DNA from: Liolophura sinensis
Lineage: Eukaryota > Mollusca > Polyplacophora > Chitonida > Chitonidae
NCBI RefSeq assembly: GCF_032854445.1
Contig: NC_088296.1
Location: 7,972,706-8,036,705 of the forward strand
Direction of reading: 5' to 3'
Length of the DNA stretch: 64,000 bases
Position numbers and translations under genes: made by a program. The notes below the pieces were generated by a model, which was given only the letters and a program-made list of their open reading frames with translations, ran no database searches and was not told the DNA's origin. Below, in pieces: positions 37,331-48,664 of the stretch (its first letter is position 1; each line of letters opens with the position of its first letter).

Positions 37331-37878
37331 CAAAAAAGCATTCCTTGAACACTGGTAGAAGACAGAAAATGTTACAGGGCACACTTAACAGAGCACAAGA
37401 AGGCCACGGGAAGCAACCACTAGTGTAGGTGTTACGTAGCCATTGTAGTTGGGTGAACATAGCGCTACATGCACTTTGTGAAACGAGCAGCACTGCCTTC
37501 TTTAACATTAGGGATGCGATCTTAACACCTTAGTAAGAATGACATTGTGTGCAGTGTGTTCAAATATTACAGTCGAGTAACAAAAACAGTGACCAATACA
37601 CCTAAATAAACCTTAGTCCAATGCGCCTTAAGGGTGACGTTCCTTAAGCTGCAGAGTAGACTTGTTTTTAAGTCAAACATGTGTAATTGTTGTGTGTAAT
37701 AAACATTATAAAGGAAGACCTATAGAAAAACTCTCTTGGGGCTTAAGTAGTGATAAATATATAACCGGGAAACAATAAGACAATCAACGAGCAGTCTCGT
37801 GTTTTTTGGCTGAGGGATAGGGAATCGGTTAAGAATAAACATGTGCATCTGTGTTCATGTATAATATTTTTCATACAG

Positions 37879-37986
37879 ATTCTTCCACTGTGTCATTTAC
37901 ACCGAGATCTCAGCCCAACCACACAGGACCATCTTCTCAGTCCAACCATACAGGATCACCAGATGGCAATGAAGCTGAAATGAGAG
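37879..37986 (+). CDS. Gene C exon 4: stalk with NHT repeats
   Basis: A 36-codon phase 1-1 exon (CATACAG|AT .. GAGAG|GTAAAT) encodes DSSTVSFTPRSQPNHTG followed by the near-repeat PSSQSNHTGSPDG, giving two N-glycosylation sequons. It is the positional equivalent of gene A exon 7 (both start DS[ST]). Confidence 0.65.
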
Positions 37987-38758
37987 GTAAATCTGTGTGT
38001 TTGCCAAGATCGTGTACCAGCGTAAGAAACAAAGCTGGACATGACATATCGATCAGTAAGAGGGTGGACATAACACAGGTGATCCTGGCGTCACAATGGG
38101 TACAATACAGTTTCGTACCTTTTCGACTCTGTCTAGATGGCAGGGGTTGGAGGGGGTGATGTCATTTGGGATTTAGAACACACGTAGGTTAGGTGTTACT
38201 TCAGAAGTTTATGTATACCGGCTAGAGTCAGTGCAATGGTAAAAAGTTGGAAAATACATCACTCCTGCAAACGTATCTATATAAACGTATATAAGTCTGT
38301 CCGTGGGCAAATAGCGCATGCCCAAGCGCCAAAACTACAGCCTGTTGTGGATTTTTAAAAAGTTGCCTTTCCTGTTATTAAAGAATGAAAGACAATTGTG
38401 GCAACAACGGCAACATGGCCACATACAGGGTTGTATTCATTTCAAGTTTAGGAGGATCTTTTTCAGGCAGTTTGAGTTTATTTAGATCCTAGACTGGGTG
38501 GTTTGACTCGTGTTTACAATGATAACATGATGTTACGTGTGTTTAAATTTGTGTTGAATGCATGTGTTAAAATTCGTGTTGAATGCATATTTCACAATTC
38601 GATAATCAACATTCACTTCATGCTCCTTCGTATTTTGATTATATAGGTGGATATTTAACGATCGAGACTGTTTCTCATTGTTTGTTCACAATTATGTGAC
38701 GGTGTTCATCTTTAATTCAAGTTCCTGACTGTATTCCACTTGTGTTCTCACATTCCAG
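37987..38758 (+). other. Gene C intron 4
   Basis: No feature was recognised. Confidence 0.4.
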
Positions 38759-38858
38759 CTCTACACACCTCAGAAATGACAAAAGGTTTCGCAGCTGGGA
38801 TAAGCACATCAGTTTTTCTAACTCTAATTGCTTTTGTTGTGGTTGTTGTTGTTGTGAG
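38759..38858 (+). CDS. Gene C exon 5: transmembrane segment
   Basis: It enters in phase 1 (ATTCCAG|CT), encodes ALHTSEMTKGFAAGI.. and the helix STSVFLTLIAFVVVVVVV-R, and leaves in phase 2 at GTGAG|GTAAGC. It is strongly similar to gene B exon 8 (shared GMT/EMT, AxGIS, FLTLIA, VVVVVR). Confidence 0.8.
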
Positions 38859-39111
38859 GTAAGCAACCATTTCTCATTCTTTATTATATATTTTGATCCC
38901 AAGTGGATAAAATTGTTTGCAAAGTTTTGGTATAATTGGCCCATTGCAACACGCTGATTACCCATGCATAAATTGGAAACAAGGCACATATATTCTCAAA
39001 GGTTTAACATTGAATGTACCATTGCAGTAGGCAGAATCGTAGTTTGCCAGAATTATCAGAAAAAATGTCTTTCATATTTTCACCAAAATGTACTAAAGTC
39101 AAAGAAAATTT

Positions 39112-39300
39112 GAATGGGGGGCCCAGGTCATGCTGGGTTCCTCCCCGGCCGTATGTGGTAAGTTCTGACAGCAACCTGCGGATGGTCGTGGATTTCACCC
39201 GGACTTTGCCCGGTTTCCTCCCACTATATTGCTGGCCGCCGTCGTATAAGTTAAATATACTTGAGCACGACGTAAAGCACCAATCAATAAATAAATGAAA
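39112..39300 (+). mobile_element. SINE, 5'-truncated
   Basis: CCCCGGCCGTATGTGGTAAG through the tail GTCGTATAAGTTAAATATAC + CACCAATCAATAAATAAA matches the family. Confidence 0.85.
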
Positions 39301-39776
39301 TAAGTCAAATAAATGTGAACGCCAATAATACATCGTCATACATGTGTGTGAAATAAATGCGACAAATAATCCTGATATTTACCTTTGCTTGTGCAAGTGC
39401 GGAGTCTCTACAAACACTTCTTCTATACGTCAGAACAAATGGATTGTGAATTTATTTAAATGAGTCTTTAAAGTTTTTGCTGGAAGTACGGAATGTGTAG
39501 TTTTGTACACCATACAATGTTGGCCTGAAAACTGCGTTTAACATAATTTAGTTGTAGAAATAATTCTGTTTCTGAGTTTCCCAGTCATTTATGCTTGGTC
39601 TTTAAAGGTCTAGCTTTCGTTTTATTTTAATTTAATGTATTTCTACGAAGCGCTTAAAATAACTCATTAAAACCTAAGTAAGATATTGTTGTAAGAAAAT
39701 GAGAGCCTTAAATATACACAATATGTCGGTTTTGTATAACTCTTTGTATAACATTGGACAATATATCCATGCAAAG

Positions 39777-39840
39777 TGCGTGCGTGCGTGCGTGCGTGTG
39801 CGTGTGCGTGTGCGCGTGCGTGTGCGTGTGTGTGTGTGTG
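39777..39840. repeat. (TGCG/TG)n microsatellite
   Basis: GTGCGTGCGTGCGTGCG passes into GTGTGTGTG. Alternating purine-pyrimidine sequence of this kind can adopt Z-DNA. Confidence 0.85.
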
Positions 39841-40087
39841 CTCTATAAAAAGAGAGCAGCAACGACAGTGTGATTATTAACAAATGGTCACATGTAGTAT
39901 CCGGTGAAACACGTACTCTAATTGTCAGTTTATCTCACATAGCGTTTAAAATATCCAGCGAAAATGTAGTGTCGATCACACCGCGTGAAAATCTTTTGCA
40001 TTATTTCGCTTAAAATCAGAAAGTAGAATAATAGTAAATGATCGTAGATCTCAATACCACTTTTCAAAATTACCTCTTCTTTCGCAG

Positions 40088-40583
40088 AAGACGAAAAAAT
40101 CGAGCGGAAGACAACACCAACAACAACAGTCCGAACGTCACAGAGAAAGGCTTGAGTAATTCTTCAGACGTCACTGAACCCACAGTAGACGGAGATGGAG
40201 TAACCAGTCTATCCTCACGAGCGGCAGGGGATCTACCAGATGTGTTAGTCCACGGTACTGACATCTGGTCCTCCACGAGTCTCCATGACGCCAGCGATCA
40301 TGTGACAGATGAGCGAGACAAAAGTGACTCAAATGACGTCAACTTGTCTGATGAAAAGATTCGATCAAAGTTGCCTTCCAGAGATGTCCCCAGCGTCGTG
40401 TATTCAAATTTCAAGATAAAGGAAAATAAAGCGAAACATGCTATCACGACGAAAGGCCAAGCAAAGGAGACACCCCTGGAGGATTCCACGTACAACACGT
40501 TGTCTACTGCAAATGCGAAATCTCGCCATAATGAACCTGACCATATGGACGGCTACAACACTCTGTACAATATGAAAACATAA
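40088..40583 (+). CDS. Gene C last exon: cytoplasmic tail with tyrosine motifs
   Basis: The phase 2 acceptor TTTCGCAG|A gives a basic stop-transfer RRRKNR and a 164-residue tail. Near its end lie VVYSNFKIKENKAK, DSTYNTL and GYNTLYNM. STYNTL fits the ITIM consensus [SIVL]xYxx[LVI], and YSN is a YxN motif. Close similarity to gene B's tail spans the whole exon (VTSLSS.AAG.LPDVLVHGT, KLPSR). Confidence 0.8.
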
Positions 40584-41635
40584 TTCGCCGATGAAAACAT
40601 ACGACTTACTCCATCATTTCTTTTAATAATATATTCTTCTTTTAGATATCCTAAAGATTACCAACAGTTTTGACATCAAGTAAATATGCATATTTAAATT
40701 AGTTTTCTACACACAACCCCCATGACATCACTGACATTGACAGGGAGCGTAGAAAAGCTCTGTATGCAAGTAAATAATTTGTTTTGGGAATTCAAGGATT
40801 GTTCTCCTATTTAAGATAGGCAGTGACTGGTATGCATTGCACACTTACAAGTATGTATCGTTGCTCATTATGGTGTACAAAGATGCGCCGTAATGTCGCC
40901 AGAAGGAATACCATGTATTCGCTCGATTTATTCCCGCGAATACTTGTGGCTTATGAGTCCCAAGTTTAGCTTACTGTTCACTCACCGGACATCATTGCGC
41001 ATTCTGTTTTCTGTGGTAAATGACAGAGCATTGTGTTTACACATACCACCATACCTCTGTGAGAACAGGATACCAATAGCTCGAATAACAGCATGATTAT
41101 TCAAACAAGCGGCGTGCTGAGGCGAACTAGTCTTATAAACCGTGCACATGCACCCTTAGTTTCTTAAAATATGAATTTTCAAATTCTAACCGTTGCTCAT
41201 GATTTTCTTCTGCTTTATATTGCCTCGTCTTTTGCCCATTTCTAGGTGTTTGATTCTCCTCCATACAAGTTGCAATTCCTTGCTTGTTCTGTACATTAAC
41301 GTAGTCCTCTCCAAATGTAGCTAAAATGTTTGTTTCTTTATACATGCTTTAAAACCACCGGGATTGATTTATTTATATATTTGCTTGTATTTTGTGAGTT
41401 TAAAATGCATTCTTTCTTAATTTTTACCTTTCTTTAATTCTATAACATAAGCCATCGGATTGCCTGTTTGTTTCACAGACAATTAAATACGCGTTGATTT
41501 GGAGTTGAAAACATAAACTTTCTGTATCCTGTGGAAATAAATTAGATCTTTTTCATAACTTAAACGATGTTTGTAAGCTCGCGCTTTTGGGTTACAATGC
41601 CCGCACTGTTTATCACTGCGAAAGACACGGCTTTG
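40584..41635. other. 3' region of gene C and spacer
   Basis: No gene was recognised, and no AATAAA occurs close to the stop codon. The first candidate is near 41,530, so the 3' UTR may be long or use a variant signal. Confidence 0.4.
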
Positions 41636-41885
41636 ACTCACAGCAGGCTAGGGTCTTGGAATTTTCGTCACACAGATAACTGAAGCCAAAGTGCAATTTT
41701 GATTTTAGCCAGACACTTCCGGCTGGGTGTAAGAATCTGTGTAATCGCCAGGCCGTCTTCTCTCGTGCCCTTTGACAGGAATTCCAATCAGGCAGAACGG
41801 TGTTCAGACTGTGGGAACCCTTTGTCTGTCTGGTACATTTGAAAGCTAAATCACAATGACAAATTACAGTCATCCATGCAATATA
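41636..41885. repeat. Duplicated flank, copy B (matches 1-252)
   Basis: It aligns to the first 252 bases of the window with few differences, up to the mariner terminal repeat. It marks the start of the second duplicated unit, which leads to gene B. Confidence 0.75.
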
Positions 41886-42308
41886 CAGGGCGGAGCAAAA
41901 GTCTGGACCCATTGGCAATTTACTATATATCAATTTACAGTTTTCAATACGTGTTCGAACTGACTTCCATCTTCCTCCAAACACTTTATAACTCGGGAGA
42001 CGCATGATCTTTGCACATTTTGAAGCATAGAGTTATTCCCTCGTATGGTTTCAATTTCTGTTCGGGTACTAAGCATTAAAAATATTTGCGACTGAACGCG
42101 AGCTGGCGCCGTCCTTCGCATACCAAAAAAGCTCTTCTACTTTTTCTTGAATTTTTAGTTTCTCTGCCATGAGTAACAATCTGAAAGATAATGAATTAAA
42201 TGAATAAAACTATTCATGACACCTAAATGATCAAAATTAATTTTAAAAATAAATGAAAACAATTTACATAGTAAATTGGCTATGGGTCCAGACTTTTGCT
42301 CCACCCTG
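41886..42308 (-). mobile_element. Tc1/mariner-type deletion derivative with TIRs
   Basis: It is flanked by TA on both sides. Terminal inverted repeats of about 40 bp (CAGGGCGGAGCAAAAGTCTG.. and the inverted CAGGGTGGAGCAAAAGTCTG..) bound 423 bp. Inside, on the minus strand, are the first and last parts of a transposase with the catalytic core deleted. Such a copy could be mobilised only by a related transposase elsewhere. Confidence 0.8.
41930..42170 (-). pseudogene. Transposase remnant: N-terminal and C-terminal ends
   Basis: From 42,170 the frame reads MAEKLKIQEKVEELFWYAKD and then GASSRSVANIFNA before a stop, like the N-terminal helix-turn-helix of mariner-type transposases. In another frame, 42,070-41,930 reads STRTEIETIRGN.., NVQRSCVSRVIKCLEEDG and SQFEHVL, which fits the transposase C-terminus. 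The DDE/D core is deleted between them. Confidence 0.7.
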
Positions 42309-42979
42309 TATGTGAAGCACCATTTCACGCATGGGTGTTCTCGTGGCCAGTGTCGTGAAATACCGAAGTGGCTGGGCATGCATGAATCATGCATATTAAT
42401 GAAAAAAAGTCCAGAGCTTTTAATGGATTTGTTTCTCTGACGGTAGGCATCAGTACGAATCTCTAATGCTGTTTGCGTTTGGAAGTACCGGTGTGATAGA
42501 ATTTAAGTGAGCCCAGTGATCAACACTGACTACTCTTGTGCAAATTCTTCTAAGATTAACTGCTTTTGAATCATTGCAATTTGTTTCTGGACACTGAGAA
42601 ACTGGCAAAGTAAACTGCAATATTTTCCATAGTTAGGTATGGTTTAGTACTGAAACAAAGGACAGATACCTACAGTTCCTTGAAAAGGGGAGTAAAATAC
42701 GCAGTACGAAAATAAGTCATATTTGTAATGAAATCATCCATTGTACTTACATGCATTGTGCTTTCGTGAATATTGTGAATACAGAGTTCACTAACGTAAA
42801 TGTCACGGAAATATCTGTCAGATGAAGGACTAATAAATAGTATACGGGAAAATGGTTTGATTTACTTTTTACAATATTTTTCGACCTAGTAAAATGCATT
42901 TAAAATTTTTTATTTTACTGTGACCTTTCCTGACAATATTGGAATTAATGGTGTCAAAAATGAGTGAATATAATGGCAA

Positions 42980-43075
42980 ACGTGCTGGCGGAGCACAATG
43001 ACATAGGAGCCTCCCACCAAGCCCAGCTCATGCTGACTTCCTCTACGGTCAGTTACGGCGCACTGATTGATTTCC
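42980..43075 (+). mobile_element. SINE, 5' half
   Basis: GCTGGCGGAGCACAATGACA + TAGGAGCCTCCCACCAAGCC and CTCATGCTGACTTCCTCT match the SINE head and centre; the tail is missing. Confidence 0.65.
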
Positions 43076-43285
43076 GGTCGATTCTCACGTGTTATCTTTC
43101 TGGTTAGTCCATGCAGAAACCACTGTTTATCTTGTGAAAAACATGGGCATTGTATGTAACATGTTGTAAAAACTGATTTTCTTATTTACATATATCATTA
43201 ACATAAAAAAGGAATAAAACAAATAATCTTGTATTACTGTATTAATGTACATTATGTAATGTGAAAGTGATAGACTAAAGTGGTA

Positions 43286-43385
43286 ATCTGTTAATTTTGA
43301 CAGAAAGTATGTTCTCTGGATGATGGTAGACTATATTCTGTTAATATACAACAGAGCTGTGTCATATTCAACATGACAAGGAATT
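43286..43385. mobile_element. MITE-like unit, single-copy equivalent of the 188-bp satellite
   Basis: CTGTTAATTTTGACAGAAAG, TAGACTATATTCTGTTAATA and GCTGTGTCATATTCAACATG match the start of the satellite in front of gene A. Here it occurs once and partially. Confidence 0.6.
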
Positions 43386-44444
43386 ACAGAATCACAAATA
43401 CCTGTCTGTCGTCATGACAATCATCTATCAACAGGTGACAGTTTAAATAATGTAGATATTTGATGAAAAATGACGGTTTGTGAATCTTAGTTACAATATA
43501 TAGCGTGGCCGATCATTATTGTCACTTGTGAATGACGTATAGTATATACCAAGTTAACTCACACGATACATTCAGAGAGGAGAACATAAACAAGTATCAA
43601 AAGGTGTATATGGTAATGAATAAGTAATACTCCACAGATATTCACATAAATAAATAAGCATATGTGTCAGCAGATACCTGCACAAATAACAGGGAGAAAT
43701 AGGGAGAGTACCAGGCGGGCGACCGGCGTCAACTTCATCCTCGGTACGGCCAAACCAAAATACGCACACATTTGTTACGTGTGCGTAAGTGTCAAAAATA
43801 ATTCATGTTGATATTCCGAAAAATATGATTGGGAAATTTTTTAAATTGTTCGCCGCGAGTAGATTCTTTGCAGATTGTGAATTAAAACTTCAGTTCAAGC
43901 TCTTTACCATTTTCAACGCAGAACACAACAACTTACAGGTTTTATCGTTTGAAAACATTATGTTAAAATACAACATATTCTGATAATTAGAAAAGCGTTA
44001 ATTTTTAGAAAGTGTGAAGCTAACATAATAAGTGCTTGTCTCCTTCCATTACTGGCAAAATCTTGGAGTTATCATTGCTAAAATTATACCAGACTACTTT
44101 AGCATGTCCCTACATGCTGTTTCTTCTGTCAAGTGTTTATTATTGAAAATCCACAAGAAATCTATACAAAGTGCCTGAGCTTTGTGTGAAACGAGTCTGC
44201 GCGTGATTCTACACAAAGACGATTCAGGTCATGTTTAAATTCAGCAAAGACATAACCACAACAGAACCATCAAATCTTTAAAAACCCTGTATACAAATAA
44301 ATATGTATGAACATTGCGTTAAAATCCATCTAAACATGAAACTGTATATGTACATGTAGCTACCTGTAAGCCGATATATTCGCATATTTGTTTATATGCA
44401 CCTTTCGGTGTGAAGATAGCAATTTTTAGTCTTCTCAAGAAGAG

Positions 44445-44487
44445 ATGTCCCTTAGCGGTGTTACCTTGTCCCTTCTGGTCCTCCTGG
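44445..44487 (+). CDS. Gene B exon 1: signal peptide
   Basis: [15 protein letters not shown], 43 nt, ends in phase 1 at CTGG|GTGAGT. The leader CTTCTCAAGAAGAG is identical to that of gene A. Confidence 0.75.
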
Positions 44488-44910
44488 GTGAGTGCTGTTA
44501 TGTGATTATGAGGTTAGGGGCACATTAGTTTTACATATACATCAGAATGTGGATTAGTCAGAAATCCATTTAGACGAAGCCATAAATCAATGAAGCCATT
44601 AATGGTGTGCAATCTATGCATTTTATGGACACTTAATTGTTAAGACGTTTAGATAAATGCGTGCCCAGGGGTCATTGCCATCGTGCATACTTAGCTTTAC
44701 GTAGCATTTAGCTAAATACACTTCATATCTCATCAATATTCGTCATGGTAGGTAAGTGCATAGTTAGCCAAATGGACATTATGAAAGTGACCCCGGGTAC
44801 TTAATGGTCTATTTAGTAAGACTGTTTAATGCTCTTTTCCATAATGAAGACCAAGATGAGTATTTATTCATCGTCTTGTAAGTTTTGCCATTTAGTCACC
44901 TAGCAAATCG

Positions 44911-45249
44911 GATGATTCAGTAGCCTAATTGTTAAAGCGTCCGCCTAGAGATCGAGAGACCTGGGATCAAACCCGGGTCTCCTCATACCAAACACTCCAA
45001 AAATTGGTGCATGCACTTGTTGATGCCTCGCTTGGCGCTCAGCCTTGAGATCCCAGAACAAGGAGACAAGAATGATGAGCCCGATGTCATTATAATGGGA
45101 CTGATTGGTGTGTCCTTGTCTGGCGCCACCTGAAGCACTTGATCGGCTTGAAATAGCCTTGCCACTAGGAAGTACATATGTGTACACCCACAATGACGTC
45201 TTGTCGGCATATCACTGAAAATTGTGGAGTACGGCGTAAAATCCAAGGC
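44911..45249 (+). mobile_element. Second SINE family, tRNA-headed
   Basis: Box A-like TAGCCTAATTGTTAAAGCG and box B-like GGGATCAAACCC head an element whose tail reads CATATCACTGAAAATTG + GAGTACGGCGTAAAATCC. It resembles 61,653-61,912. Confidence 0.7.
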
Positions 45250-45254
45250 ATGCA

Positions 45255-45362
45255 TACCTACCTACCTACATACATATCTTCATACCTACCTACATACCTA
45301 CCTACCTACCTACCTACATACATACATAAATACATACATACATTCATACATATATTCATGCA
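45255..45362. repeat. (CTAC/ATAC)n tetranucleotide repeat
   Basis: Tandem CTAC, then CATA units follow the second-family SINE directly, perhaps grown from its tail. Confidence 0.85.
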
Positions 45363-45384
45363 GACATACGGAAATAGGAAGTCT

Positions 45385-45500
45385 TGCAGCAACCTGCGAA
45401 TGGACGTGGGTTTCCCCCAGGACTCCCACTATAATGCTGGCCGCCATAGTATGCGTGAATATTCTTGAGTACGGTGTAAAACACCAATCAAACAAAAAAA
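45385..45500 (+). mobile_element. SINE, 3' part
   Basis: CAGCAACCTGCGAATGGACG through GAGTACGGTGTAAAACACC + AATCAAAC matches the family. Confidence 0.85.
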
Positions 45501-46024
45501 TTCATACAGACAAAACATTCAACAAAACAAAAACCAATAGTATTCAATTAAGTACCTGACCCCGATGCCTTAATCCTACCCACTGGTATGAGTCGGCATA
45601 GGGAAGCGCTCAGAAACCTTGCTATATACATCGCTATGTTCATTAGAATAAAGTGTTTGACCGCTGCAGCTGTAATGACCTATAAAAGTTTGGTCAAATC
45701 CTGGAGGTTCTGCTACAGAATTAACAAGACCACAAATATTGCAATAGATGTTAAATTTCGCTAAGAATTATAGAACCTGTTGGGAAATTGGCCTTGCGAT
45801 TATGGACCTGAAACTTCCTCTTAAGTTAACGGCTAGTACACGAATGTCTGTCATATGACGACTAATTTTTGTATTTAATGCTACAAGTATGTATGGCTTT
45901 GTCTGCTGAAATCAGATCTGGTTTTACTTTGTTTTGCGATCGATAATTTACTTGTAAATTGCAATAAAAACCCGGGAAAAAAATTTACTCATGTTAAAGG
46001 CAACGTAACTGCAACCCATTTATT

Positions 46025-46290
46025 AGGGATTTTTTTGATTGTTGTTATATGCCATGCTCAAGAGTATTTCACTTATACGACGGTGGGCCAGCATTATGGT
46101 GGGTGCAAACCGGGCACAACCAGGGGAAAACTCACAACCGCCCGCAGGTTGCCGTCAGACCTTTACACTTACGTTCAAAGAGGAAGCCAGCATGAGCTAG
46201 ACTTGAACTTACAGCGACCGCATTGGTGAGAGGCTCCTGGGCCATTACGCTACGCTAACGCGCTAACCAACTATGCCACGGAGAGACCCC
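46025..46290 (-). mobile_element. SINE, near full length (orthologue of 14,813-15,065)
   Basis: GGCCAGCATTATGGTGGGTG, CAGACCTTTACACTTACGTT and the head GTTAGCGCGTTAGCG on the minus strand match the gene A copy. Confidence 0.85.
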
Positions 46291-46299
46291 CGAAAGTAT

Positions 46300-46660
46300 G
46301 AAGATTTATTCACAACTCAGCCGGCTGTGTGTAGACGTACTCACAAGACATCCTCATATATACAAACGTGTGTGGATGCATTCACAAGACATCCTGATAT
46401 GTACAAACGTGTGTAGACGTATTTACAAGACATCCTGCTATATACAAACGTGTGTAGACGTCTTCACAACGGATCTGGATCTATATAAACGTGTGTAAAC
46501 GTATTTGCAACAGATCCAGCTATATACCAACTTGTGTAGACATATGCACAACAGATCAGGCTATATGCAAGCGTGTGTAGATCAAAAGTGTCTAGACGTA
46601 TTCGCGTCTGAGTCGGGCATATAAAAACTTATGTAGGCGTATTCACAACTGAGCTGGGTA
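46300..46660. repeat. 41-bp minisatellite, short version
   Basis: ACGTGTGTAGACGTATTTAC.. units are related to 15,066-15,640 but fewer. Confidence 0.75.
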
Positions 46661-46739
46661 TATACGAATCTACGAATACGAATCATATTCACGGTTAAGC
46701 AAGGTAAAATATGGACGTAAAAAAAGTTCCGTTAGTGAG

Positions 46740-46985
46740 ACACTCTCAAAAATTAAATCTAATAGAAAAACTCTTGCTTTAGTGATAGTAGAATGTATTC
46801 TGTCACTGCAGTACATTATTCTGGTAAATATAACACACTTATTCTGTTATTTCAGCGAAAATATTGTATTACACTTGAACAGGATGTTGTGTAGGATAGG
46901 ACACACTGCTGTGTTAGTTTAACACAATACTTTCTCGCAGCATCCAGATAACAGGCTTTCTAATTAAATTAACTGATTATTTTTT
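46740..46985. mobile_element. MITE-like element (orthologue of 15,725-15,975)
   Basis: It has the same blocks, TAGAATGTATTCTGTCACTG and GCTTTCTAATTAAATTAACT. Confidence 0.5.
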
Positions 46986-47459
46986 GAGGAAGAAAGTGTC
47001 CACCTATTTGTATAGGCATTTTCGATTGTTGGAAATTTGTGCACTACCTTTTTATTTCAAAACAAGGAAATAAGGATTGCTGTCAAAAAACTCACAGAGG
47101 GTGTTTCGTGAGTTGTCCATGGTAATACATGATTACATAATTAACGGAGAATTCAGTTGATATTGTGATTAGGTGTCACCTACCGTAATATGAATGCCTT
47201 GCGCATTGAAAAACGTCAACAGTTTCTTTTAATCGTGAATTTGTGAAGCCTACGTTAGGGTAAATGTATCCCCCCTCTCTTGTCGTCTGTGTCAGGCTAA
47301 CAGGGGAATAAACTAAACTAATGCTGAAGTCCGTTAAGCTAACAAGAATGAATATGTTGTTGGTTGATTTAGATATCAAGCTAAAGGGGATACACATGAC
47401 ACCTGAAGATTACCTCTCCTAAGCATCCCACCAACGGGATTTCGACGTGTTGAAGTACA

Positions 47460-47635
47460 GCTTATGCTGGTTTTCTTTCTGGCCGTATGTGAGGATGTCT
47501 GCCAGTAACTTGGGGATGATTTTAGGTTTCCCCACTGGTTCTCTCTGGTTTCCTCCCACCATAGCGCTGACCGCCGTCGTATAAGTTATATATTGTTGTG
47601 TACCGCGTAAAATGTCAATCAAAAAATAAATAGAT
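47460..47635 (+). mobile_element. SINE (orthologue of 16,440-16,612)
   Basis: GGCCGTATGTGAGGATGTCT and the tail GTCGTATAAGTTATATATTG match. It retains CTCCCACCATAGCGCTGACC, which is missing in A. Confidence 0.8.
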
Positions 47636-47795
47636 ATGGCGGACATCCGTCAGGTATTGTGTGACAGACAGGGCAATGTGTTATGTTCAGAACAATTAGG
47701 TATAAGGATAAATCTTGACTGACATTTAATTCGTTGAATTCAGTTTCAAAAAAATTTGCTGGCTACTGTATCGCAAGTGTCACAATTTGTTTCAG

Positions 47796-47972
47796 TGATG
47801 ACGGCTATAAAAACAACGACCAGTGCCAAGAGTACACCCATTTTAGCACCCTGCAGTGTTGAAGCTCAATGTCCTGAAAATGCAAGTTGCCGTGCTCGTT
47901 ATCCGACGGACTACTGTGTATCTGTAACGAAGGGATACGTGGCGTCGAACAGTTTGACCGTTTGCGAAACTG
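47796..47972 (+). CDS. Gene B exon 2: EGF-like module altered by paired indels
   Basis: It has the same 177 nt and phase 1-1 as gene A exon 2. One base is lost near 47,903 (TATCCGACG versus TATCCCGACG) and one gained near 47,932 (GAAGGGATAC versus GAAGGATAC). Between them the reading changes from PDGLLCICNE to PTDYCVSVTK, which costs the C-x-C pair of the module. Both ends remain in frame (CPENASCRARY, GYVAS). Confidence 0.7.
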
Positions 47973-48009
47973 GTGAGATGAATTAATGCATATCAATAAA
48001 ACTGTATGT

Positions 48010-48140
48010 TCCAGCAACCTGCGGATGGTCATGGGTGTCCCCCGGATTCTGCCCGGGTTTCCTTCCACCAAAATCTGAATCACGCCGTATAAGTGAAATA
48101 TTCCTTGACAACGGCGTAAAAACACCAATGAAATAAATCC
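48010..48140 (+). mobile_element. SINE (orthologue of 16,985-17,120)
   Basis: CAGCAACCTGCGGATGGTCA and GCCGTATAAGTGAAATATTC match. Confidence 0.85.
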
Positions 48141-48325
48141 AAGCCAAAAAAAAAATACAAAATTTATTTCTGAAAGGATGCATATGTCTTAACTATAATA
48201 TAGTGTGATATCTTTTAAGCACAACCATGGCATTTTCCTCTAAATAATTTCCATGCAAATAAATACAACTACGTGGGAAGTGCCCTTGTATATGTATCTC
48301 ATATAATCCTAAAACTTCTTTATAG

Positions 48326-48600
48326 CTGTATATTTCAACGACATTTGTACATCACGGTGTGCAGAGCTGTTCAGGTTATGAGCGTGGTGCGAAAGATGTG
48401 CGTGTGTTATACGAGAATTGTACCGGTTCCAGGAGGTAAAAACTGTGCTTTCGTGGAAATGCGATTCTTGGGAGAAGCATGCAGGGGTGTGACGTGTTCT
48501 CAGCGGGAAGCAAATATGTGTAGACGGAGGTAGCAGATGTATGTCGAGCGTAACGCGTATTGCTAGGGAAGTGTTTCGGACCTTCAGTAACTCTCAATTA
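48326..48600 (+). pseudogene. Gene B decayed exon 3: EB module
   Basis: It has the same premature TGA after 17 codons and the same second frameshift as the gene A copy, with VYFNDICTSRCAELF and later CVDGGSRCMSSVT in separate frames. The lesions therefore predate the duplication or were spread by gene conversion. Confidence 0.75.
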
Positions 48601-48664
48601 CAGTGATTATATCTTGATTTCCATCAATTATGGCTCATCTAACATTAATTTTTTTTCCTGACAG

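Larger units (their letters stand above)
33912..37878 (+). other. Gene C intron 3
   Basis: It contains MITE-like elements (33,960-34,190 and 35,570-35,730), a minus-strand reverse-transcriptase element (34,440-35,486), a tRNA-headed SINE fragment (36,311-36,466) and a reverse SINE tail (37,257-37,320). No exon equivalent to gene A exons 5-6 was found. Confidence 0.6.
38859..40087 (+). other. Gene C intron 5
   Basis: A forward SINE (39,112-39,300) and a (GTGC/GT)n microsatellite (39,777-39,840) are present; the rest has nothing recognisable. Confidence 0.5.
29951..40583 (+). other. Gene C: EGF/EB-module transmembrane receptor, 6 coding exons, 406 aa
   Basis: Predicted exons are 29,951-29,993, 33,275-33,445, 33,609-33,911, 37,879-37,986, 38,759-38,858 and 40,088-40,583. 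They total 1,221 nt, an exact frame of 406 codons plus stop. It is a shorter paralogue of A: signal peptide, one EGF-like module, one double EB exon, one stalk, a transmembrane helix and a 164-residue tail. It lacks counterparts of A's decayed exon 3 and exons 5 and 6. No lesion is seen, so of the four genes this one looks the most intact. Confidence 0.75.
42309..44444. other. Upstream region of gene B
   Basis: From about 43,250 it matches the region upstream of gene A without the satellite or the AT array. It has a SINE head half (42,980-43,075) and a single MITE-like unit (43,286-43,385). No gene was recognised. Confidence 0.5.
44488..47795 (+). other. Gene B intron 1
   Basis: Compared with gene A it carries an extra block (about 44,600-46,000) with a second-family SINE, a tetranucleotide repeat and a SINE. 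It then has the shared SINE, 41-bp minisatellite, MITE and SINE in the same order as A. Confidence 0.55.

Noticed and set aside
41613-42005. 130-residue minus-strand frame
   Set aside because: It runs from mariner DNA into flanking repeat in a frame different from the transposase remnant.
44911-44985. tRNA gene
   Set aside because: The tRNA-like head continues into a SINE body and tail shared with other copies.
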